Part shown: positions 5,895 to 10,285 of the stretch, one piece after another | How the letters are laid out: the number at the start of each line of letters is the position of its first letter | Numbering within the stretch: the stretch's first letter is position 1 | Source of the DNA: Pseudomonadota bacterium | GTDB lineage: Bacteria; Pseudomonadota; Gammaproteobacteria; Steroidobacterales; Steroidobacteraceae | Direction of reading: 5' to 3' | Assembly: GCA_023423065.1 (NCBI GenBank) | Contig: JAFAGC010000051.1 | Location: forward strand, 1-10,285 | Length of the DNA stretch: 10,285 nucleotides | The notes under the pieces: generated by a model | Told to the model about the DNA's origin: nothing | Database searches by the model: none | What the model saw: only the letters and a program-made list of their open reading frames with translations | Translations under genes and position numbers: made by a program

Positions 5895-6359
5895 TCACTC
5901 GAGCGAGAGGATGAACTTCCAATGAGCCTCGCTCACCGGTGTGATCGACAGTCGGTTGCCGCGCCTGAGCAGCACCATCCCATCTAGTTCGCGCGTCTCG
6001 TGTTTGCGAAGTTCGTCGAGCGTGATCACGCGTTTGAGGCGGCGCTTGAGTTGCACGTCGACGACATACCAGCGGGGATTCGCGGGGTCGCTGCCCGCAT
6101 CGTAGTGCGGATTCTTCTTTTCGAATGCCGTTGGATCGGGATACGCGGTGCGGACGACTTCCATGATGCCCGCGACACCGGTCTCGTCGGTGCTCGAGTG
6201 ATAGAGAAACGCGAGGTCGCCCTTCTTGAAGTCGTCGCGCAGCATGTTGCGCGCCTGGTAGTTGCGTACGCCGTCCCACATCGCGCGTTTGCGCGGCTTC
6301 TTGGCGAGATCATCGACTCCGAACGTCGAGGGCTCGGTCTTCATCAGCCAGTAGCTCAT
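5895..6359 (-). CDS. EVE-domain protein (THYN1-like)
   Basis: A 154-residue protein that is essentially one EVE domain. The start MSYWLMKTEPSTFGVDDL matches the conserved (A/S)YWLMK(S/T)EP opening of this family, followed by WDGVRNYQARN (28-38), the FLYHS segment (51-55), GVAGIMEVV (61-69) and PRWYVVDVQLKRRL (95-108). EVE domains are PUA-like folds; characterised members bind modified bases in DNA or RNA, but the target of this stand-alone bacterial group is not settled. AGGGG lies about 7 bases upstream of the ATG at 6359. Its first 50 bases overlap the 3' end of fau, which suggests co-transcription and coupled translation. No terminator is evident after its stop; the 118-base gap to the microgene holds that gene's promoter. 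Confidence 0.93.
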   Translation of the reverse strand: MSYWLMKTEPSTFGVDDLAKKPRKRAMWDGVRNYQARNMLRDDFKKGDLAFLYHSSTDETGVAGIMEVVRTAYPDPTAFEKKNPHYDAGSDPANPRWYVVDVQLKRRLKRVITLDELRKHETRELDGMVLLRRGNRLSITPVSEAHWKFILSLE

Positions 6360-6924
6360 CGATTCCCCTGTCCGTGACGATCAGATCCATGAATACGTCG
6401 TTGGGCGTCACGGGAATGTGGTCCACGACCTGAAAATCATAGGCGAGACCCACCAGCCGCGGGCCGCGCCAGTGTTCGCGCTGCGTGCGGAACGCGAGCG
6501 CGCGGTCATAGAAGCCCGCGCCGTGCCCCAGTCGCGCGCCGCGACGGTCGAAACCGACGCCTGCGCAGAAGATCGTGTCGAGGAATCGCGCGCCGATCCA
6601 TTCATCCCCCTCGGGTTCGATCATCCCGAAGTCGTGTTGCCGCGCGTTCGGGTTGAGGGGGACGAAACGCATGGATCGCCTGCGCATGCTGGTGATGCGG
6701 GGCAGGTAGACGCGGCATCCGCGTCGCGTCGCGAGCTCGATGAGGGGTTGCGTGCCCAGCTCCTGGGGCATCGATGCGTACAAGCCGATGCGTTTTCCGG
6801 GAGCGAGCCAGTGTGTCCGGCCGATGATTTCGGCAACCGCGCGCGCGGCGCGCACCCGCTCAGCGGGCGGAACGGCGCGCCGCCGGGCGAGGAGTTGCTT
6901 GCGAAGTGATTGCTTCGTCAACAC
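6310..6924 (-). CDS. fau: 5-formyltetrahydrofolate cyclo-ligase
   Basis: A cytosolic enzyme (also ygfA, MTHFS) that converts 5-formyltetrahydrofolate to 5,10-methenyltetrahydrofolate using ATP, returning stored folate to one-carbon metabolism. At 204 residues it is slightly longer than usual. The N-terminal KQSLRKQLLARRRAV is the basic nucleotide-binding helix, and GVGFDRRGARLGHGAGFYDR (122-141) is the diagnostic G..FD..G.RLG.G.G(Y/F)YDR motif. No in-frame ATG precedes the conserved region; the best start is GTG at 6924 (TTG at 6921 is next), and no purine-rich ribosome binding site precedes it. It begins about 18 bases after the 3' end of 6S RNA, the same arrangement as in E. coli, where the RNA and ygfA are co-transcribed. 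Its 3' end overlaps the EVE gene. Confidence 0.94.
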   Translation of the reverse strand: MLTKQSLRKQLLARRRAVPPAERVRAARAVAEIIGRTHWLAPGKRIGLYASMPQELGTQPLIELATRRGCRVYLPRITSMRRRSMRFVPLNPNARQHDFGMIEPEGDEWIGARFLDTIFCAGVGFDRRGARLGHGAGFYDRALAFRTQREHWRGPRLVGLAYDFQVVDHIPVTPNDVFMDLIVTDRGIDELLADEDRALDVRSR

Positions 6925-6942
6925 GATGCGGGGAAGAGAAAA

Positions 6943-7131
6943 GCGCTACCCGTAAATGCCGGTGCGAGCCGTTGCTCTCGAACCAGAGCAACAAGGTGGG
7001 ACCGGCCCCGACATTTAAGGCTTTCCGCTCGAAGCGGACTTGCACAGTACTGCCGGAAAGGCATGGTCCCTGGGCGTTTACATTACGGTCGAGAGGTAAC
7101 CCGACCCGCTGTCGAACACCACAGGCAGCGC
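6943..7131 (-). ncRNA. ssrS: 6S RNA
   Basis: 6S RNA mimics an open promoter and sequesters sigma-70 RNA polymerase, mainly in stationary phase. Ends are set by an 8-bp closing stem, GCGCTGCC (7131-7124) with GGTAGCGC (6950-6943), giving about 189 bases against 183 in E. coli. Aligned landmarks on the minus strand are GGTGTTCGACAGCGGGTC (E. coli GATGTTCGCAAGCGGGCC), the apical hairpin CCGCT-TCG-AGCGG followed by AAAGCCTTAAA (E. coli AGAAGCCUUAAAA), and the 3'-side hairpin GTTGCTC/GAGCAAC at 6971-6992. The position between zapA and fau is the conserved gammaproteobacterial one. The promoter is unclear: TAAAGT (7144-7139) or TAGTAA (7147-7142) could be the -10, with no good -35. The rest of the 6925-7263 stretch, from 7132 to 7263, holds only hairpins. 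Confidence 0.94.
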
Positions 7132-7206
7132 CCGGGTGACTTTACTACATGTGCCACGTAGGAATGCGACGCGAATCGAGAGATTGACATCGAAACCTTT
7201 TTACGG

Positions 7207-7247
7207 ACGCCGCGCTTTGGCGGCGTGAGGAGTGGGGCGTGAGCCCC
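7207..7247. repeat. Two adjacent GC hairpins between zapA and 6S RNA
   Basis: ACGCCGC/GCGGCGT (7207-7226, six-base loop) and GGGGC/GCCCC (7234-7247, four-base loop) lie in the zapA 3' region. Neither is followed by a T-run on the minus strand. They may block 3' exonucleases or assist termination before 6S RNA. Confidence 0.35.
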
Positions 7248-7255
7248 TGAAACGA

Positions 7256-7277
7256 AGCTTGATCTACAGATCAAGCT
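7256..7277 (-). terminator. Hairpin spanning the zapA stop codon
   Basis: AGCTTGATC and GATCAAGCT form a perfect 9-bp inverted repeat with a four-base loop; the zapA stop (TAG, 7266-7264) falls at the loop and stem edge. On the minus strand it is followed by TCGTTTC, a weak T-run. It probably helps end or stabilise the zapA message, but a translating ribosome would melt it. Confidence 0.38.
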
Positions 7278-7581
7278 GGCGGGTTCTTTGTAGCGCGTTC
7301 TCCACACGCTCACGCATGTTCTTGACGCGTCCGCTCACGGGGCCCTGCAATTCACTCTCCTGCTTGCGCAGGCGCAGCAGCTCGTTCGCCATGTTCAGTG
7401 CCGCGATCACGGCGATGCGATCGGCGCCCACCACCTTGCCGGTGTCGCGGATCTCGCGCATTTTCTTGTTCAGGTATTCGGCGGAGTCGAGCAGATCGGC
7501 TCGCTCGTCGGAAGGACAGGAAACGAAGTACTCCTTCTCGAGGATGCGCACGGTGACGTGCGCCGTTTCCTTTTCGCTCAC
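7264..7581 (-). CDS. zapA: Cell division protein ZapA
   Basis: A 105-residue cytosolic protein that cross-links FtsZ filaments and stabilises the Z ring. The N-terminal part HVTVRILEKEYFVSCPSDER (8-27) is the ZapA globular domain. GADRIAVIAALNMANELLRL (52-71) is the family's most conserved segment and leads into the C-terminal coiled coil used for tetramerisation. Length matches E. coli ZapA (109). The start is GTG at 7581, overlapping the upstream gene's stop as GTGA, with GGAG about 10 bases upstream, so translation is probably coupled to the ZapB-like gene. It lies directly upstream of 6S RNA, as in E. coli. Confidence 0.95.
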   Translation of the reverse strand: MSEKETAHVTVRILEKEYFVSCPSDERADLLDSAEYLNKKMREIRDTGKVVGADRIAVIAALNMANELLRLRKQESELQGPVSGRVKNMRERVENALQRTRQLDL

Positions 7582-7829
7582 GCAGTGTGCTCCATGGTCT
7601 TGAGGCGGCCGATCATGGCTTCCACACGCGCGCGCACCTGGTCGTTGCGCTGCGCGAACGCGGAGCGTTCGGCGGCGAGCGATTCCTGGCGCTGACGCAG
7701 GGCCCGGTTCTCCTCCTTGAGGGCTTCCACCACGAGGAGGAGTTCCTCGACACGGCGCTCGAGGCGCGCGAATTCCGCGTCGAAGCCGGATTTCGCGCTG
7801 ATTGCGGTTTCTTTATTGTTGTCGTTCAT
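7578..7829 (-). CDS. Small coiled-coil protein, ZapB-like (TIGR02449 type)
   Basis: An 83-residue, highly charged protein predicted to be one long coiled coil from about residue 18 to 78 (LERRVEELLLVVEALKEENRALRQRQ and onward). The RVEAMIGRLKTME C-terminus resembles the small proteins encoded before zapA in Pseudomonas and Xanthomonas relatives. These are classed as TIGR02449 and considered similar to the division factor ZapB. Pairing with zapA through a four-base overlap supports a Z-ring role, but direct ZapB function is inference. ATG at 7829 has no ribosome binding site; the -10 hexamer ends 8 bases upstream, so the mRNA should be almost leaderless. Confidence 0.82.
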   Translation of the reverse strand: MNDNNKETAISAKSGFDAEFARLERRVEELLLVVEALKEENRALRQRQESLAAERSAFAQRNDQVRARVEAMIGRLKTMEHTA

Positions 7830-7837
7830 GGCGCGGG

Positions 7838-7866
7838 ACTATAGGGCTCCGCGTTCGTGGGGGCAA
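7838..7866 (-). promoter_or_regulatory. Promoter for the ZapB-like/zapA unit, near-leaderless
   Basis: On the minus strand, TTGCCC (7866-7861), a 17-base spacer and TATAGT (7843-7838) match sigma-70 at 4 of 6 and 5 of 6 positions. The expected start, about 7 bases past the -10, is at 7831 or 7830, only one or two bases before the ATG at 7829. Confidence 0.6.
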
Positions 7867-7874
7867 ATTCGGGG

Positions 7875-7880
7875 CATAAT
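7875..7880 (+). promoter_or_regulatory. -10 element of ygfB, predicted leaderless start
   Basis: CATAAT matches the -10 consensus at 5 of 6 positions and ends 6 bases before the ygfB ATG, so the predicted transcription start is the A of the ATG at 7887. No convincing -35 is seen at 16-18 bases upstream, and the area is G-rich. The absence of any ribosome binding site before 7887 agrees with a leaderless mRNA. Confidence 0.45.
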
Positions 7881-7886
7881 TCCCCC

Positions 7887-8453
7887 ATGTTGGCCGCAAC
7901 TTACGATCAGTTCGAGCGCGTGCTGCGCGACGCGCACGCACTACCCGAGCCGGCCGAGGCCCACGGCACCCTGGCCGGCGCCCTGTGCAGTTCCCGCGAC
8001 TACGGCCTCATCGAATGGCTGCGCGAGATCCTCCCGGACGAATCCGCCGACGAAGCAGTGCTGCAGAGCTCGGTGCTGCAGAACGTCTACGACTCGATGG
8101 TGCGCACGCTGGTCGGCAACGATGCCGATTTCGCGCCGCTGCTTCCGGATGACGACACTTCGCTCAGCGAGCGGGCCGGTGCGCTGTCGTTGTGGTGCCA
8201 GGGCTTTCTGTACGGACTCGGTTCCGGCACCACGCCCGATCCCGGCAAGGTTTCCGTCGAGGCCGGCGAGATCATTCGCGACCTGACCGAGATCACGCAC
8301 GTCGGCGTCGATGCGGGCGAGGAAAACGAGGAAAACGAAATCGCGTTCGCCGAGGTCGTCGAATTCGTGCGCGTCGGCGTGCAGTTGTTGTTCGTCGAGC
8401 TCGCGCCGGCGCGCGGGCAAGAGCCTCCGCCCGAGGGCGTGTCGCTCCATTGA
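7887..8453 (+). CDS. ygfB: UPF0149 family protein YgfB
   Basis: A 188-residue acidic cytosolic protein of the UPF0149/YgfB family (E. coli YgfB is 192). Recognisable segments are PAEAHGTLAGALCS near residue 22, a central LSLWCQGFLYGLGSG, and the acidic C-terminal part ENEIAFAEVVEFVRVGVQLLF. The family is all-helical, without a known enzymatic activity; in Pseudomonas aeruginosa YgfB influences beta-lactam resistance through ampDh3 expression, and transfer of that role here is uncertain. ATG at 7887 is chosen over GTG at 7857 because it sits at the expected transcription start and begins at the family's N-terminus. It is the first gene of a unit with pepP and ubiH. Confidence 0.92.
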   Translation: MLAATYDQFERVLRDAHALPEPAEAHGTLAGALCSSRDYGLIEWLREILPDESADEAVLQSSVLQNVYDSMVRTLVGNDADFAPLLPDDDTSLSERAGALSLWCQGFLYGLGSGTTPDPGKVSVEAGEIIRDLTEITHVGVDAGEENEENEIAFAEVVEFVRVGVQLLFVELAPARGQEPPPEGVSLH

Positions 8454-8463
8454 AGAGGATTGC

Positions 8464-9834
8464 ATGCAGAAGAAGTCAGGCTCGCGTTCCAGGACGCCGG
8501 TGAAGCCGGCGCGACCGGCGGCGATGCCGCGCGAGGAGTTCAAGCGGCGCCGCCGCGCACTCGCGAAGCTGATGGGCCGCGATTCGATCGCCATCGTCCC
8601 GACCGCCCCCGTGCGACTGCGCAACAACGACGTGGAATACGCCTATCGACCCGACAGCGACTTCTTCTATCTCACGGGTTTCGCGGAGCCGGAGTCCGTC
8701 GCGGTGCTCATTCCCGGGCGCCCGCAGGGTGAATACATCCTGTTCGTGCGCGACCGCGACCCCGCGCGCGAAACCTGGGACGGCAAACGCGCGGGTCCCG
8801 TGGGCGCGGTGCGCAACTTCGGCGCCGATCACGCGTTTCCGATCACCGACATCGACGAGATCCTGCCCGGGCTGCTCGAGAACCGCGCCAAGGTGTACTA
8901 CGCCATGGGCACGCACCCGGAATTCGACCAGCGCGTGGTCGGGTGGGTGAACGGCCTGCGCACGCAGGCGCGTAATGGCCGGCACCCGCCGCAGGAAATC
9001 GTCGCGCTCGATCACGTGTTGCACGACATGCGCCTGTTCAAGAGCCGCGCGGAAGTCGACACCATGCGCGAGGCGGCGCGCATCGCGGCGCGGGCGCACG
9101 TGCGCGCCATGCGCGCGTGCACGCCGGGTCGCCACGAATACGAAATCGCCGCCGAGATCGTGCACGAGTTCCGCATGCACAACGCGGACCTGTCGTACCT
9201 GCCCATCGTCGGCGGCGGCGCCAACAGCTGCATCCTGCATTACCGCGAGAACGATGCGCGCCTGCGCGATGGCGACATCCTGCTCATCGACGCGGGCTGC
9301 GAGGTCGAGTGTTACGCCTCCGACATCACGCGGACGTTTCCGGTCAATGGGCGCTTCACACCCGCGCAGCTCGCGCTGTACGAAATCGTGCTGGAGGCCA
9401 ACAAGGCCGCCATCGCGCGCGTGAAGCCCGGCAATCACTGGAACGAGCCGCACGAGGCGGCCGTACGCGTGGTCACGCAGGGCCTCGTGAAGGCGGGCCT
9501 GCTGAAGGGCCGCGTCGCCAAGCTCGAGGAGACGGGCGCGTATCGCAAGTTCTTCATGCACCGCACCGGCCACTGGCTCGGCATGGACGTGCATGACGTC
9601 GGCGACTACAAGATCGGCGATGAATGGCGCGTGTTCGAGCCCGGCATGGCGCTGACCATCGAGCCCGGCATCTACGTGGCGCCCGGGACCTCGGGCGTGT
9701 CGAAGGAATTCCACGGCATCGGCATCCGTATCGAGGACGATGTCGTCGTCACGCGCGACGGATGCGAAGTGCTGACCGATGGCGTGCCGAAGGAGCCCGT
9801 CGCCATCGAGCGGCTCATGGCCTCGGCCGCATGA
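8464..9834 (+). CDS. pepP: Xaa-Pro aminopeptidase (aminopeptidase P)
   Basis: A cytosolic dinuclear manganese peptidase that removes an N-terminal residue preceding proline. The 456-residue protein has the aminopeptidase P N-terminal domain (about 20-165) and a creatinase/pita-bread catalytic domain (about 190-440). Predicted metal ligands are Asp276 (LLIDAG), Asp287 (SDITRTFP), His370 (HRTGHWLGMDVHD), Glu400 (LTIEPG) and Glu424 (GIRIEDD), in the order and context of E. coli PepP. ATG at 8464 has AGAGGA just upstream and gives a 20-residue Lys/Arg-rich extension. Met21 (8524) aligns with the E. coli start but lacks a good ribosome binding site, so the longer form is preferred. It starts 10 bases after ygfB. 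Confidence 0.96.
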   Translation: MQKKSGSRSRTPVKPARPAAMPREEFKRRRRALAKLMGRDSIAIVPTAPVRLRNNDVEYAYRPDSDFFYLTGFAEPESVAVLIPGRPQGEYILFVRDRDPARETWDGKRAGPVGAVRNFGADHAFPITDIDEILPGLLENRAKVYYAMGTHPEFDQRVVGWVNGLRTQARNGRHPPQEIVALDHVLHDMRLFKSRAEVDTMREAARIAARAHVRAMRACTPGRHEYEIAAEIVHEFRMHNADLSYLPIVGGGANSCILHYRENDARLRDGDILLIDAGCEVECYASDITRTFPVNGRFTPAQLALYEIVLEANKAAIARVKPGNHWNEPHEAAVRVVTQGLVKAGLLKGRVAKLEETGAYRKFFMHRTGHWLGMDVHDVGDYKIGDEWRVFEPGMALTIEPGIYVAPGTSGVSKEFHGIGIRIEDDVVVTRDGCEVLTDGVPKEPVAIERLMASAA

Positions 9835-9844
9835 CTTTCCAACG

Positions 9845-10285
9845 ATGAACAGGGCAGACATCGCGATCGTCGGGGGCGGCATGGTCGGCGCCAGCCTCGC
9901 GCTCGCGCTGCGCGGTACGCGTCTGAAGGTGCTGCTGATCGAGGGCGTATCGCACGATTCGGCCGCGCAGCCCAGCTTCGACGAACGTACCACCGCGCTG
10001 GGCAATGGCTCGCGGCAGATCTTCGATTCGCTGGGCTGCTGGGCCGCGATGGCGCCGGATGCCAGTGCGATCCGCTCGATCCACGTCTCCGACGCGGGGC
10101 GCTTCGGCGTCGCGCGGCTCGACTCCAGGGAGCAGGGCGTGCCCGCGTTCGGCTACGTGGTGCCGAACCGCGTGATCGGCCGCGCCCTGTGGCAGGAACT
10201 GCGCAAGGCAACCAACATCGATCTCGCCGTGCCGGCCGAACAGGCCGGCGCGCCCCAGCGGCCCGATGGAGTGGAGCTCGAGGTC
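9845..10285 (+). CDS. ubiH: Ubiquinone biosynthesis FAD hydroxylase UbiH, N-terminal part
   Basis: The 147 visible residues begin MNRADIAIVGGGMVGASLAL, a beta-alpha-beta FAD-binding fold with GGGMVG at 10-15, followed by an acidic residue in LLIEG. FDERTTALGNGSRQIFDSLGCW and IHVSDAGRFG are typical of UbiH, the class A flavoprotein hydroxylase acting on the 2-octaprenyl-6-methoxyphenol-type intermediate of ubiquinone synthesis. UbiI/VisC and UbiF paralogs share the fold, but the pepP-ubiH order of E. coli favours UbiH. It starts 10 bases after the pepP stop without a clear ribosome binding site, so coupled translation is likely. The gene is cut by the right edge of the window. Confidence 0.93.
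   Translation, partial: MNRADIAIVGGGMVGASLALALRGTRLKVLLIEGVSHDSAAQPSFDERTTALGNGSRQIFDSLGCWAAMAPDASAIRSIHVSDAGRFGVARLDSREQGVPAFGYVVPNRVIGRALWQELRKATNIDLAVPAEQAGAPQRPDGVELEV

Noticed and set aside
7184..7189. TTGACA on the plus strand between 6S RNA and zapA
   Set aside because: A perfect -35 hexamer, but the sequence 17 bases on (ACGCCG) is not a -10, and there is no plus-strand gene to drive.
8476..10005. A 509-codon open frame on the minus strand opposite pepP and ubiH
   Set aside because: It spans two well-identified plus-strand genes and their junction, and has no domain signature.

Overview
The window looks like a chromosomal segment of a GC-rich gammaproteobacterium. The block fau, 6S RNA, zapA and a ZapB-like gene, divergent from ygfB, pepP and ubiH, is a hallmark gammaproteobacterial neighbourhood. 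GC-rich codon use, and rpiA plus an EVE-domain gene next to fau, suggest a Xanthomonadales or Steroidobacteraceae-like lineage; that placement is inference. I see no insertion sequence, prophage, CRISPR array or tRNA.

Region 1 (1-4948, all minus strand) is a five-gene unit read right to left: a membrane-fusion adaptor, a MacB/LolD-type ABC ATPase, two different MacB/FtsX-type permeases and the start of a response regulator that runs off the left edge. The adaptor, ATPase and permease genes are separated by 15, 1 and 2 bases. Together they resemble a tripartite, MacAB-like efflux or envelope system with a heterodimeric permease. Upstream of the adaptor are a sigma-54-like -24/-12 element and a TGTCCG inverted repeat.

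Region 2 (4949-6924, minus strand) is housekeeping: rpiA (ribose-5-phosphate isomerase A), an EVE-domain protein and fau (5-formyltetrahydrofolate cyclo-ligase), the last two overlapping by 50 bases. Between rpiA and the EVE gene lies the most unusual element seen: a complete miniature transcription unit with a sigma-70-like promoter, a good ribosome binding site, a 15-residue reading frame MAKAKKKAKKKAKKK and a 14-bp-stem terminator. A second 12-bp hairpin follows in front of rpiA.

Region 3 (6925-7829, minus strand) holds 6S RNA (ssrS), zapA and a small ZapB-like coiled-coil gene. ZapA and the coiled-coil gene overlap by four bases (GTGA) and are likely made together for Z-ring assembly. 6S RNA, which binds sigma-70 RNA polymerase, sits immediately before fau, as in Escherichia coli.

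Region 4 (7887-10285, plus strand) is ygfB (UPF0149), pepP (Xaa-Pro aminopeptidase) and the start of ubiH (ubiquinone hydroxylase), which runs off the right edge. Both genes at the 57-bp divergent junction have a -10 hexamer so close to their ATG that their mRNAs should be leaderless or nearly so.
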